A DNA stretch of 64,000 nucleotides from Nonomuraea sp. NBC_00507 (GTDB taxonomy: Bacteria > Actinomycetota > Actinomycetes > Streptosporangiales > Streptosporangiaceae), in NCBI RefSeq assembly GCF_036013525.1, contig NZ_CP107853.1:930001-994000 (forward strand), written 5' to 3'. Positions 39,426 through 48,199 of the stretch are shown here, in pieces (within the stretch, counting starts at the first letter, position 1; each line of letters begins with the position of its first letter). Under the pieces are notes generated by a model. That model made no database searches. It worked only from the letters and a program-made list of their open reading frames with translations, and was not told the origin of the DNA. The translations under genes were made by a program, and so were the position numbers.

Positions 39426-39686
39426 TTACGGCTCCCTCCTGGCGAGCGCGTGGTCGGCCTCGGTGCTGAGCAACCGGGCGGCGGCAGCCACCTCAACCAG
39501 CTGACCAGGCGTCATCGCCTCAAGACAGACGGCGAGCCGCTGCCGGTCACCGCGGCAGGCCATGCTCGTCGCGTTCTGAAAGGCGAGTGCGCGCGAGGCT
39601 GTGCCGATCGCCTTCAAGACGTCGGCCAGTGCCTGATCCATGTCATCGTTCGGATCCGGCCGCCGCGGAGGTCGATCATTCATCAC
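39426..39686 (-). CDS. 86-residue hypothetical protein
   Basis: A helical, alanine-rich small protein (MDQALADVLKAIGTASRALA; LVEVAAAARLLSTEADHALA). It starts at ATG 39686 or 39683. It has no membrane segment or known motif and stands alone between the zinc-finger and phosphatase genes. Confidence 0.5.
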   Translation of the reverse strand: MMNDRPPRRPDPNDDMDQALADVLKAIGTASRALAFQNATSMACRGDRQRLAVCLEAMTPGQLVEVAAAARLLSTEADHALARREP

Positions 39687-39801
39687 TCTTCACCGTGCCG
39701 TCCTTGAGATCCGAGAGTTGTCCGATCCCGTCGTGCCCACTACAGGCCGGGGCTCTGCGCCCGGTGCCGGCTGTGGCCAACAGGAGAGCGTCCCCAGAGG
39801 G

Positions 39802-41160
39802 TCAGTTTTGCGGCGTCTCCGAGATCAGAACCGTCTGGTCGTCCCGGCAGCGTCCGGCCGGTGAGCACGGCTGATGATAAGCCTTGCCCGCGACCGCATC
39901 AGCAGAATGTTCAGAACGGTCAAAGACCTCGGCCAGGTGGTCGGCGGTTCCGCCGCACCATTCGACCAGGAAGAGGGTCGCGTCATCACTTGTCGTCCCC
40001 TTCCTCTGCCGCATCAGGGTGTGAGAAAGGCTTCGTACCATCTGCTGCACGCTTCTCGTCATGGGCCCGACACGCTCGATGGAGTTGATCAGACGTTCTT
40101 CGCCGAACTGCTCACCACCGATCTCGTGCTCTTCGACAAGACCATCGGTGTAGAACAGCACCCGATCGTGACGCATGAGCTGGCGCGTGTTGATCTGCGG
40201 GGCGGCACCGCCAAAACCGACCGGTCGGGTGCCCGCACCTTCCAACGCCTCAATGACCCGGTTGCCGCGGATCAGCAACGGCGCCGGATGTCCCGCGTTG
40301 ACCCATTCCAAGTAACCCGACCCGATATCCAGACGCGCCATCTGCGCCGTGACGAACTGATCGGGACCGAACTGCTCATTGATGGCGGTATCCATGAATT
40401 CATACAATTCGGCAAGCCCCACGTTGGCGCGCCTGGCACGCCGATAGGCGCCAATGGCCACGGTCGCCAGCACAGCGGCGTTCAAACCATGGCCCATCGC
40501 GTCAATAACGGCCATGTGCAGGACCTCGTCGTTGAGGGCGTAATCCAAGCTATCCCCGGCGACGTCATAGGCCGGCTCCATGATCCCGGCAACCGCGACC
40601 TGCGGGATGGCCATGGACAACGGGGGCAACAGCGACCACTGGATCTCCGCCGACACGCTCATCGGCTCGCGACGCCGCGCCCGGGAGAACTCGTCTGTAT
40701 AGCTGTTCTTGATGACGAGCATATCGGCGACCAGGCCGGCCAGCCGTCGCAGAAATCGGCGGTCGTCGTCGTCGACCCTGCTGAGGGTCAGGGCCATCAC
40801 CCCGACCTCGTCACTGCCATCAAGCAGCGGCAGGAACATCCGGATGCCGTCGGCCACCGGATGCTCCTGCCTCGCCTCGCTGACAAAAGCCTCACCTGCC
40901 CATGACCCGTCAATGGGCACGGGATCGCCCCCCATGAGCCCCCTGCCCGGCAGCGGCACCAACATCACCTGGTCATAGGCCAGCAGCAAGATCGACACAT
41001 CCCGGCCACCGATCCTGCGCACCTCCTCCGCCACCAACGGAGCGATGAGCTGTGGCGGCATAGCGTGAGCCCGGTCCAGCAACTGCCCCAACAGCCGCTC
41101 GCCGAAGCCTTCCGACCGGTCCACCACAACCTTGCGGCTCTCCGGCACACGTCCCGTCAT
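39802..41160 (-). CDS. PP2C-type (SpoIIE-like) serine phosphatase
   Basis: About 452 residues from ATG 41160 (GGGGGAA upstream); ATG 41202 is an alternative. An N-terminal GAF-like sensor (about 30-170) precedes a SpoIIE/PP2C domain, with IQWSLLPPL linker, DVAGDSLDYALNDEVLHMAV, VIDAMGHGLNAAVLATVAIG, FVTAQMARLDIGSGYLEWVN, YTDGLVEEH and a final TSDDATLFLVEW. It should dephosphorylate an anti-sigma antagonist. A short acidic/cysteine tail follows. A small gene lies 18 bp upstream. Confidence 0.88.
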   Translation of the reverse strand: MTGRVPESRKVVVDRSEGFGERLLGQLLDRAHAMPPQLIAPLVAEEVRRIGGRDVSILLLAYDQVMLVPLPGRGLMGGDPVPIDGSWAGEAFVSEARQEHPVADGIRMFLPLLDGSDEVGVMALTLSRVDDDDRRFLRRLAGLVADMLVIKNSYTDEFSRARRREPMSVSAEIQWSLLPPLSMAIPQVAVAGIMEPAYDVAGDSLDYALNDEVLHMAVIDAMGHGLNAAVLATVAIGAYRRARRANVGLAELYEFMDTAINEQFGPDQFVTAQMARLDIGSGYLEWVNAGHPAPLLIRGNRVIEALEGAGTRPVGFGGAAPQINTRQLMRHDRVLFYTDGLVEEHEIGGEQFGEERLINSIERVGPMTRSVQQMVRSLSHTLMRQRKGTTSDDATLFLVEWCGGTADHLAEVFDRSEHSADAVAGKAYHQPCSPAGRCRDDQTVLISETPQN

Positions 41161-41219
41161 AACTGATCCGGTTCCCCCGTACTGGATTCCCTGCCGTGTC
41201 ATGTTGGGCAGCCCGCCCG

Positions 41220-41480
41220 CTACAGGTACTGGCCCGCCTCGGCGCTGTCTGTCTTCGACACACGCACCGACACCACATTGGCGAGGTTGATGACCACGCC
41301 GTGCACGTCAGCCTCACGGTCATATCTCGCCCGCATCAACACCAGGCTGCGCCGCTCGTCCACAGCACGTGCGACCGCCGCCACCGCCTCCGGCTCCCCA
41401 GCGAAGTCCCCGCTCATCACGGAGATGTCTTCACCGCCCACCAGGCGGAATCGAATGATCAACGCGACATTCTCTGACAC
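41220..41480 (-). CDS. 86-residue hypothetical protein upstream of the phosphatase
   Basis: From GTG 41480 with GAGAGGGGG upstream: MSENVALIIRFRLVGGEDIS ... EPEAVAAVARAVDERRSLVL ... VHGVVINLANVVSVRVSKT. It looks like a compact alpha/beta fold. It ends 18 bp before the alternative phosphatase start and is likely co-transcribed. No family is recognised. Confidence 0.6.
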   Translation of the reverse strand: MSENVALIIRFRLVGGEDISVMSGDFAGEPEAVAAVARAVDERRSLVLMRARYDREADVHGVVINLANVVSVRVSKTDSAEAGQYL

Positions 41481-41596
41481 GGCCGGCCCCCTCTCGCCAG
41501 AATCCGCAAGGAGCACCTGCCCAGCATCGAACGCTGTAGGCAACTGCCCTCCACATCCGCCTACCGTGCCGGCGGCCATCGCTAACCCTGCGACGG

Positions 41597-41745
41597 CGCC
41601 ACGCTGGTCCGCCAGACTCACCAGCGCTACCGCACGTCCCGCGCGGTCACCGACTACCAGGAGTTCGCCCGCATGCCGCACTTCGCCCTCGGCACGGGAA
41701 CAAGTCGCGGACCACGCCCTCCACTGTCTGCAGCACCTGGGCTTC
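41597..41745 (+). pseudogene. Alpha/beta hydrolase C-terminal remnant
   Basis: The plus frame gives TLVRQTHQRYRTSRAVTDYQ then EFARMPHFALG, and a neighbouring frame continues EQVADHALHCLQHLGF. These are the last blocks of alpha/beta hydrolases (AVTDYxEFxGRxH around the catalytic His, then REVADxxLxWL). The rest of the gene is absent and a frameshift separates the two blocks. Confidence 0.55.
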
Positions 41746-41775
41746 GTGGCGTACACCATGGTTCGAGCCGGCGCA

Positions 41776-42750
41776 TCAGACAGGCTCATCGCTGTGGCTG
41801 ATGACGCTCGGAGCCCCTCCGCCGGGCGTTGGTCCGGTGGGCGGGACGGCGGGTTCCAGCCAGCCGAGCCGCTCGGCGAGTTGGCGTGCGCTGTCGATGA
41901 CGGTGGCGATGTGGGGAGAGGGGTTGGCGTCGTACCACAACAGTGACCAGGGGTAGTGCGTGGCAGGTTCGATCAGGGGCCGCCAGGTGGTGCCCGGCCG
42001 GGTGGAGGTGCGAAAGGAGGAGGGGACGCAGTGCACGCACCGGCGCTGGAGTACGAGGTCAGCCGCGGCGCGGGTGCTCTCAACGGTTCCCTCGTAGATG
42101 GTGGGCGCGAACCCGGCCGAACGGCACAGCTCGAGGACGAACTGGTTGAGCTCCGGCGTCTGGGATTCCTCGCCGAGCAGCAGGGGTTCGTCAGCGAGAG
42201 CGGCGACGCGTACGCCGTCCGTCATGTCGGCGAAGTCGTGGTCGTCGGGCACCAGCACGCCGAGCGGATCGAGCCTGATCAGCTTGGACTTCACTGCGGC
42301 CGGGGTCTGGCCAGCAGGTCCGATGGCGATGTCCAGGCGGCCGTCGGCCAGTTGCCGGTACTGCTCGGGGGTGCCTGCTTCGACCTGGTGGATCGTGATG
42401 CCGGGATGGGCGTGTTGGAATTCGCGCAGGATCTGCGGCATGGTGTCGTAGCCGGCGTCGATGATACCGACACGGAGCGTGGGCGCTGACGCGACGGCGT
42501 TGCGTGCGGCTTGCCCGGCGCGGCCCACGTGGTCGAGGATCTGGCGCGCCTCGATGAGGAAAGCGGCGCCCGCCGGGGTCAGAGCGACGTGGTGGGTGCT
42601 GCGATCCAGCAGTCGCACGCCCAACTCGCGTTCCAGCCGCTGGATCTGCTGGCTCAGCGCTGACTGCACGATGTGCTCGCGGGCCGCGGCCCGGCCGAAA
42701 TGCAGCTCTTCGGCCAGCGTCACGAAATAGCGCAGCTGACGTAGCTCCAT
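41776..42750 (-). CDS. LysR family transcriptional regulator
   Basis: 324 residues from ATG 42750, with AAAGGG 9 nt upstream (a TTG at 42759 is possible). N-terminal wHTH: MELRQLRYFVTLAEELHFGR, LSQQIQRLERELGVRLLDRS, VALTPAGAAFLIEARQILDH. The effector domain begins TLRVGIIDAGYDTMPQILRE. The usual divergent target gene is not obvious; 330 bp without a convincing gene follow upstream. Part of its C-terminal coding DNA is duplicated at 37831. Confidence 0.9.
   Translation of the reverse strand: MELRQLRYFVTLAEELHFGRAAAREHIVQSALSQQIQRLERELGVRLLDRSTHHVALTPAGAAFLIEARQILDHVGRAGQAARNAVASAPTLRVGIIDAGYDTMPQILREFQHAHPGITIHQVEAGTPEQYRQLADGRLDIAIGPAGQTPAAVKSKLIRLDPLGVLVPDDHDFADMTDGVRVAALADEPLLLGEESQTPELNQFVLELCRSAGFAPTIYEGTVESTRAAADLVLQRRCVHCVPSSFRTSTRPGTTWRPLIEPATHYPWSLLWYDANPSPHIATVIDSARQLAERLGWLEPAVPPTGPTPGGGAPSVISHSDEPV
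41966..42011. repeat. Copy 2 of the dispersed repeat, inside the LysR gene
   Basis: Same block as 37831-37877, here within the coding sequence for PGTTWRPLIEP. The copies are about 4.1 kb apart in the same orientation. Confidence 0.75.
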
Positions 42751-43080
42751 GCCCGCCAACCCTTTCTGCTGAGCGGCGCCGATCCAGGCGTCTCCCCCAC
42801 TCTAAGTGCCTCGTGGATTGTGGGCTCATGGAGGAGCGTTGGCGCTACTGGGAGACCCTGGCGGCAGACGGAACGAAGATCGGCGTCAGCGACTGATAGT
42901 GTCAAATGGCCGCAGACCACGCCATCAGCTGAGGGTCGCGACCGCCGGGCCCCCGATATGAGGCGGGCCCCCGGTGCAGGCTCCGGGCTCCACCGCACAG
43001 GCAGACGGGGTAGCCGTCTTCACCGCGCGAGCCGCATCGGCGTGCGTTCTGGTGCGGCTGGATGACCGAAAGGCAGGGCA
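42751..43080. other. Intergenic region between LysR and glycosyltransferase genes
   Basis: No gene beyond a 22-codon frame (42828-42896, MEERWRYWETLAADGTKIGV) that may be the remains of the former LysR target. It contains GC-rich inverted sequence near 42945-42975. Presumably it holds promoters for both flanking genes. Confidence 0.45.
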
Positions 43081-44220
43081 GTGGCCCTCACATACGGCTT
43101 TCTCAGCACGCACCCGCCCACCCAATGCGGGCTCGCGACCTTCAATTCCGCCCTCGCCGCCCATCTCACCAGGGGCGGTGTGTTCGGCGGGATCGTCCGT
43201 GTCACCGCGGAAGGCGACGACGAACGGCCTCAGCCGTGGGTCGTGCACACCTGGACTGCGAACACTCCCGGCGGGTGGAGGACCGCGGCCGCCGCTCTCG
43301 AGGACTTCGACGTAGCCATCGTGCAGCACGAGTACGGCATCTACCCCGGCGCGGACGGCCGGGACGTCCTGCCGCTGCTGCGTTGCCTCATCGTGCCGAG
43401 CATCGTGGTCCTGCACACCGTCCTGGCCAGGCCCACTCCTCAGCAGAAAGCCCTGCTCGAGGAGATCGGGGCCGCCGCCGGCGCGATCGTCACCATGACC
43501 GGCACCGCTCGTGACCGATTGACGGCCGGCTACCGGGTGGACGCCGGCAAGGTGTTCGTCATCCCGCACGGTGCCGCCGAGCATCTGCGGGGCCCAGCTC
43601 GGCGCCGCCCTCGTCCGCATCTGCTCACCTGGGGCCTGCTCGGGCCCGGTAAAGGCATCGAGTGGGCGTTGCGCGCGCTCGCGCTCCTGCGAGGCCTCGA
43701 CCCGTCACCGACCTACACGATCGCCGGAAAGACCCACCCCAAGGTGCTGGAACACCAAGGCGAGGCCTATCGCAACCGCCTGTATGAACTCGCCGCCCGG
43801 ATCGGGGTGTCCAAGGCCGTACGACACGACCCTGTCTACCGGGATCAGGACTCGCTGAGCCGACTCATCCGCTCGGCGGACGTCGTCGTGCTGCCCTATG
43901 ACTCGGCGGAGCAGGTCACATCCGGCGTCCTCATCGAGGCCGTGGCCGCGGGCGTGCCGGTCGTCGCCACCTCCTTCCCCCACGCAGTGGAACTGCTCAC
44001 CTGCGGTCCAGGACTTCTGGTCCCCCACGGCGACCCCGCAGCGCTCGCCTCCGCCGTACGCCGTGTCCTCACACAACCCGGGCTGGCCGACGATCTCACC
44101 GGCCGTACCCGCGCCCTGATCCCGACCCTGCTGTGGCCCGCGGTCGCAGCGCGATACGACGGCCTCGCCCGGTCGCTCCTCGCGCAGAGGCCGGCCGCGA
44201 CGGCCGCGGTGCTGCCGTGA
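43081..44220 (+). CDS. Glycosyltransferase family 4 (GT-B) of a GH130 operon
   Basis: 379 residues from GTG 43081. It has GFLSTHPPTQCGLATFNSAL, a glycine-rich acceptor loop; LTWGLLGPGKGIEWALRALA and VVLPYDSAEQVTSGVLIEAV in the donor domain. Its order with a helical glycosidase-like protein and a GH130 protein, all overlapping by 4 bp, is a recurring actinobacterial set that suggests synthesis and turnover of a mannose-containing oligosaccharide. That substrate is inferred from GH130. Confidence 0.85.
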   Translation: MALTYGFLSTHPPTQCGLATFNSALAAHLTRGGVFGGIVRVTAEGDDERPQPWVVHTWTANTPGGWRTAAAALEDFDVAIVQHEYGIYPGADGRDVLPLLRCLIVPSIVVLHTVLARPTPQQKALLEEIGAAAGAIVTMTGTARDRLTAGYRVDAGKVFVIPHGAAEHLRGPARRRPRPHLLTWGLLGPGKGIEWALRALALLRGLDPSPTYTIAGKTHPKVLEHQGEAYRNRLYELAARIGVSKAVRHDPVYRDQDSLSRLIRSADVVVLPYDSAEQVTSGVLIEAVAAGVPVVATSFPHAVELLTCGPGLLVPHGDPAALASAVRRVLTQPGLADDLTGRTRALIPTLLWPAVAARYDGLARSLLAQRPAATAAVLP

Positions 44221-45221
44221 GCACCGTCACTCCCGGATTCAGGCACCTGGTCCGGATGAGCGACGACACCGGCCTGTTCGAGCATGCCCGGCACGCCACC
44301 GTCTTGCGCCATCACGGTTACTGCACCGACGACGTCGCCCGCGGCCTCGTCGTCGCCAGCCGGGAGCCGCACCCGGCGCACCGCCTGACCCGGCTGAGCG
44401 AGTGCTATCTGGCTTTCCTCACGCACGCTCAGGATCGTTCCGGCGCGTTCCGCAACAGGCTCGCCTTCGACCGGCGCTGGAGTGACCGGCCAGACGTCGG
44501 CGATTGGTGGGGCCGGGCGATGTGGGGCCTGGGCACCGCGGCGGCCCGCACCTCCGCTCCGTGGATACGGAAGGAGGCTCTGCGCGCCTTCACCCTCGGG
44601 GCCGAACAGCGCTCCCCACATCCGCGCGCCATGGCCTTCGCCGGGCTCGGCGCGGCGGAGGTCCTACGCGCCACCCCGGACAGCAGCGTGGCCGCAACCA
44701 TGCTGATGAACGCCGTGGAGACGATCGGTGCTCCCTCTGAGAACCCCTCCTGGCCGTGGCCACAGCCGCATCTGACGTACGCCAACGCCGCTCTCGCCGA
44801 GGTGATCATCTCCGCCGGAGACCTGAGCGATGACCGGCAGCTACTCAGCGTCGGCCTGCGCATGCTCACGTGGCTGTGTGACATTCAGACGAAGAACGGC
44901 CGGCTCTCGGTCGTGCCCGCCGCCGGCTGGCGGCAGGGCGCGCCGCGGTCTCGCTACGACCAGCAGCCGATCGAGGTGGCCGCGCTCGCCGACGCCTGCG
45001 CCACCGCCGGGCTCGCGACCGGTGACCCTTCATGGCAGGAGAAGGTACGGGGGGCAGTGGAGTGGTTCCAGGGTGCCAACGACGCCGGCGTTCCGATGTG
45101 GGACCCGGCGACCGGCGGAGGCTACGACGGCCTGACCGAGCAAGGCCCGAACCTCAACCAGGGCGCGGAGTCGACCATCGCGCTGATCTCCACCATGCAA
45201 CACGCCAGGCGGCTCGCATGA
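44217..45221 (+). CDS. Alpha/alpha-barrel glycosidase-like protein of the GH130 operon
   Basis: 334 residues from GTG 44217 (GTGA overlap). It has repeated helical hairpins (TDDVARGLVVASREPHPAHR; WWGRAMWGLGTAAARTSAPW; QPIEVAALADACATAGLATG) of the six-hairpin glycosidase type, with conserved Trp/Asp residues. It is often annotated as a glycosyltransferase because of its neighbours, but no GT fold is visible. It probably acts on the same glycan as the flanking genes. Confidence 0.7.
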   Translation: MSTVTPGFRHLVRMSDDTGLFEHARHATVLRHHGYCTDDVARGLVVASREPHPAHRLTRLSECYLAFLTHAQDRSGAFRNRLAFDRRWSDRPDVGDWWGRAMWGLGTAAARTSAPWIRKEALRAFTLGAEQRSPHPRAMAFAGLGAAEVLRATPDSSVAATMLMNAVETIGAPSENPSWPWPQPHLTYANAALAEVIISAGDLSDDRQLLSVGLRMLTWLCDIQTKNGRLSVVPAAGWRQGAPRSRYDQQPIEVAALADACATAGLATGDPSWQEKVRGAVEWFQGANDAGVPMWDPATGGGYDGLTEQGPNLNQGAESTIALISTMQHARRLA

Positions 45222-46693
45222 CCACCAGGGATCTGGCCACACGGCTCGGCCCGACGCTGTCTCCCGACCCGCGAAGAGTGATCATCAAGCTCTTCGTGCC
45301 CGGCGAGGACGCCGCGCTCACCCGTAGCCGGGCCGCCGCGCTGATCGACCGCGTCCTCCTCCTCGATCATGACCAGACGACCGAGATGCTCCAGCGGACG
45401 CTGCGGCGATTCGGCGGGCGGCACCACGACCTTGAAGCGACCTTCGCCCATCACCACGACCTGATCCGCCATCGCGTCCCGCGCGACGTCGACCTGTCCC
45501 TGCCGGCCCGCCTCCTCGTGGGCGCCTACTTCAGTCACGAGTACGCCGTGGAGGCCGCCGCGGTGTGCAACCCGTCGATGATCCCCCATCCCGACCAGTC
45601 CGGCCTGAGCACCGGACAGCTCCGCGTGGCGATCAGCCTGCGGCAGATCGGCGAGGGCCATCTGTCCTCCATCGGCTTCACCACGGCAGTGCTCGGGCCC
45701 GGCTCCGACCTCGGCATCGCCGACCGCTCCGGGACACTCTCCGTCGGACGCCGGCACCGGACCCATCATCGGCGCGACCTGCTCGCCGCCGGACTCGCCG
45801 ACGACGCCTGGGACAACGAGGTGACGGCCAGCATGCTGCGATCCCTGCCGGAACGTTTCGAGGACGACGACTTCGAACACGCGATCGCCCAGCTCCCCAC
45901 TGACCTGCTCACTCGCACCAGCACGCAGTCGACCCTCGAAGAGATGCGCCGCGCGACGCGCTTGGACTACGCCGTGGCATTCCCCGCCGAGCTCCCACTT
46001 CACCGGCGAGTCCTCTGGCCGGCGACCGCAGCCGAGTGCAACGGCATGGAGGACGCACGATTCGTACGGATCATCGACGAAGACGGCAGGCCGTCGTACC
46101 GCGCCACTTACACCGCCTACGACGGGCAGCACATCCGTTCTCACCTGATCGCCAGCGACGACCTGCGCCATTTCGAGATCACTCCCATGCGCGGCCCCGC
46201 CGCCGTGAACAAGGGCATGGCGTTGTTTCCCCGGCTGGTCGGCGGACGCAGGCTGGCGCTGTGCCGTTCCGACGGCGAGACCACCGGACTCACCGCCCTT
46301 GACCGGCACAACAGGTGGCAACGGCCGGTACCCCTGCACACCCCGCGCCGGGACTGGGAACTCATCCAAGTGGGCAACTGCGGATCCCCCATCGAGACCA
46401 GATTCGGCTGGCTCGTCCTGACCCACGGCGTCGGCCCCATGCGCGACTACGCCATCGGCGCCCTGCTGCTCGACTCGCACCAGCCACAACGCGTCATCGC
46501 CGAACTCCCCGGCCCACTGCTCACCGCCGACGGCTCCGAACGTGAAGGCTACGTGCCCAACGTGGTGTACTCCTGCGGCGGCCTCCTCCACGATGACGCC
46601 GTGTGGCTGCCCTACGGGGCGAGCGACACCCGCATCGGATTCGCCCATGTGCCGCTCGACACCCTCATCAAGGAGATGCGTCCACCACAGTGA
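45218..46693 (+). CDS. Glycoside hydrolase family 130 (beta-mannoside phosphorylase-like)
   Basis: 491 residues from ATG 45218 (ATGA overlap). An N-terminal helical extension (about 1-130) precedes a five-bladed propeller with GH130 blocks: LRQIGEGHLSSIGFTTAVLG, GMEDARFVRIIDEDGRPSYR, NKGMALFPRLVGGRRLALC, LIQVGNCGSPIETRFGWLVL and THGVGPMRDYAIGALLLD. Known members phosphorolyse beta-1,2- or beta-1,4-mannosides; some lack phosphate and hydrolyse. It acts in the cytoplasm. Confidence 0.88.
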   Translation: MTTRDLATRLGPTLSPDPRRVIIKLFVPGEDAALTRSRAAALIDRVLLLDHDQTTEMLQRTLRRFGGRHHDLEATFAHHHDLIRHRVPRDVDLSLPARLLVGAYFSHEYAVEAAAVCNPSMIPHPDQSGLSTGQLRVAISLRQIGEGHLSSIGFTTAVLGPGSDLGIADRSGTLSVGRRHRTHHRRDLLAAGLADDAWDNEVTASMLRSLPERFEDDDFEHAIAQLPTDLLTRTSTQSTLEEMRRATRLDYAVAFPAELPLHRRVLWPATAAECNGMEDARFVRIIDEDGRPSYRATYTAYDGQHIRSHLIASDDLRHFEITPMRGPAAVNKGMALFPRLVGGRRLALCRSDGETTGLTALDRHNRWQRPVPLHTPRRDWELIQVGNCGSPIETRFGWLVLTHGVGPMRDYAIGALLLDSHQPQRVIAELPGPLLTADGSEREGYVPNVVYSCGGLLHDDAVWLPYGASDTRIGFAHVPLDTLIKEMRPPQ

Positions 46694-46852
46694 CGAATGG
46701 CCGCCCATCGCATGTGGCCCTTCCGCCTGCGGACTGCTTTCACGACCGAGATCGCCATGCGGCTAGCCTGCGGTTCAACGGCCCCAACACGATCAAGCCG
46801 GCCAGCTCATTCGCGGGAGATGAGGTAGAGTAAAGGCACCGAGGACATTTCG

Positions 46853-46936
46853 AGCGTTGGCACTCAGGCTGGCGTCGCCCGCGGCGAACCAACGCTACCG
46901 GTCCCTCTGCGGAGGGCCTGGACGGGTCAGGCGACC
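46853..46936 (+). ncRNA. Structured 5' leader of the DUF5994 gene
   Basis: Three consecutive stems end at the DUF5994 start codon: AGCGTTGG (46853) with CCAACGCT (46889-46896), enclosing a small CGCC-GGCG stem; CCCTC-TGCG-GAGGG (46903-46916); and GCCTG...CAGGC around 46916-46932. No known riboswitch class is recognised. It may be a cis-regulatory RNA or a translational control structure. Confidence 0.5.
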
Positions 46937-47527
46937 ATGACGCCGATACTTCTTTCTCAACGCACACCGCTCAGCTCTGCCTCATCCGCGATCCCTCAGG
47001 TCGATTCCGCGCTACGCCTCAGTCTCCACCCGGTGCTGGATCGGCGAGCCGTGGTGAACGGGGCCTGGTGGCCCTACTCCCGCGACGCGAGGGCCGAACT
47101 GCCTGGCCTCATCGCCGCCGTGGACCAGCTGCTTGGCCGGGTCACGCTCCGCATCGGTGTGCACCGGGACGCGTGGCAGCGCGTCCCGCGCCGGATCCCG
47201 GCACGCGGGCGGCAGGTCCCGGTCGGCTGGTTCCACCACGCCGATCCGCGTGTGATCATTCTATTCTTCGCCGCCGTCGAGCCGGTCGTCCTGCTGATCA
47301 TCCCGCCGGGTACCGCCGCCGGCCCTGCCGAGGCCACGCTCAAGCTCACCGCCCAGGACACCACCGGCTGGACTGTCGACGCCATTTTCACCCTCGCGCA
47401 CCTGCCGCCCGACCCCGCTGTCCGCGCGACGCCCGCCGGCAGTTCGGCCCGCTGGGAGAACGAGGCCGGATCGGTCACCGAGCAGGAGGCGCAGTCCACC
47501 GTCAGACGGCTGTCAGCGCCGGCGTGA
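46937..47527 (+). CDS. DUF5994 family protein
   Basis: 196 residues. The conserved block LRLSLHPVLDRRAVVNGAWW, PYSRDARAELPGLIAAVDQL, RRIPARGRQVPVGWFHHADP and LLIIPPGTAAGPAEATLKLT identifies DUF5994, a cytoplasmic actinobacterial family of unknown function often found with STAS and SpoIIE stress genes. Here a STAS gene follows 119 bp downstream and a structured leader precedes it. Confidence 0.8.
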   Translation: MTPILLSQRTPLSSASSAIPQVDSALRLSLHPVLDRRAVVNGAWWPYSRDARAELPGLIAAVDQLLGRVTLRIGVHRDAWQRVPRRIPARGRQVPVGWFHHADPRVIILFFAAVEPVVLLIIPPGTAAGPAEATLKLTAQDTTGWTVDAIFTLAHLPPDPAVRATPAGSSARWENEAGSVTEQEAQSTVRRLSAPA

Positions 47528-47646
47528 CCACGTGCCGCCTGCCGGCCAGATTGAGCGGTTCAGGCACTGCCCGTTCTGGCAGCGGACCGATCTCCGGCCG
47601 GCAGGTTCCTCATCCCATTTTCAGCCTCTCCGAACAGGAGACTTCC

Positions 47647-47970
47647 TTGACCGTCATCGACACCGTCCCGTTCCACGGGGCGACCGCCTCCGCCTCTACC
47701 CTCGTGCACCTGGCCGGGGACATCGACATCTTCACTACAGCGCAGCTGCGCCAGCGACTGCTGAACGCCCTCAGCCACAGCTCCAGCCTGCTCATCCTGG
47801 ACCTGTCCCAGGTCACCTTCTGCAGTGCCGGCGGGCTGGGTGTGCTGCTCGGCGCGCAAGGCCGGGCCCAGGCACGGGGCATCACGCTGGCCTTGACCGG
47901 CATGCCCCCGTTCATGGCCCAGCTGCTGCGCGTCACCGGTCTGGATCGGCGCTTCCCGATCGTGGCGTGA
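47647..47970 (+). CDS. STAS-domain protein (anti-anti-sigma-like)
   Basis: 107 residues from TTG 47647, chosen for AGGAG 6 nt upstream. LVHLAGDIDIFTTAQLRQRL and LLILDLSQVTFCSAGGLGVL are the STAS core. In phosphorylatable antagonists the second block reads DSSGL; here it is FCSAGGL, so the phosphate-accepting Ser appears to be Gly. It could be locked in the active state or used as a scaffold. Confidence 0.85.
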   Translation: MTVIDTVPFHGATASASTLVHLAGDIDIFTTAQLRQRLLNALSHSSSLLILDLSQVTFCSAGGLGVLLGAQGRAQARGITLALTGMPPFMAQLLRVTGLDRRFPIVA

Positions 47971-47999
47971 GCCGCGAGGCCGACCCCCTGGCCCGACCA

Positions 48000-48170
48000 C
48001 GGGCCGGGGGCCTTGCTGGGAGATGGCCGCATGCGCGGTAGCGATGCCAGTGCTGATCGGCCACACTGACGGCGATGTCGGCCGGGCTGCGGTCGGCCCC
48101 GACCAGGTTCACGCGCCGGTTGCCGGCGATGGCCAGCACGTAGCCGAGGTCAAAATCCCGGCCCTCGGAT
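48000..48170 (-). pseudogene. DDE transposase fragment (IS701-like)
   Basis: The minus frame EGRDFDLGYVLAIAGNRRVN then LVGADRSPADIAVSVADQHW and HRYRACGH resembles the YVLAVA...RADxLAxxLPxxxWxR stretch of IS701-type DDE transposases. No start, no catalytic continuation and no terminal repeats are visible. Confidence 0.5.
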
Positions 48171-48199
48171 CAAGCTGATAAACTGATCACTACTGTTTG

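Noticed and set aside
42940..42980. GC-rich CGGGCCCCCG-type inverted sequence considered as a terminator
   Set aside because: Pairing is imperfect and depends on C/G runs; no gene end lies next to it on the correct strand.
45122..46708. 528-codon minus-strand frame opposite the GH130 gene
   Set aside because: Antisense shadow; no ribosome site or family.
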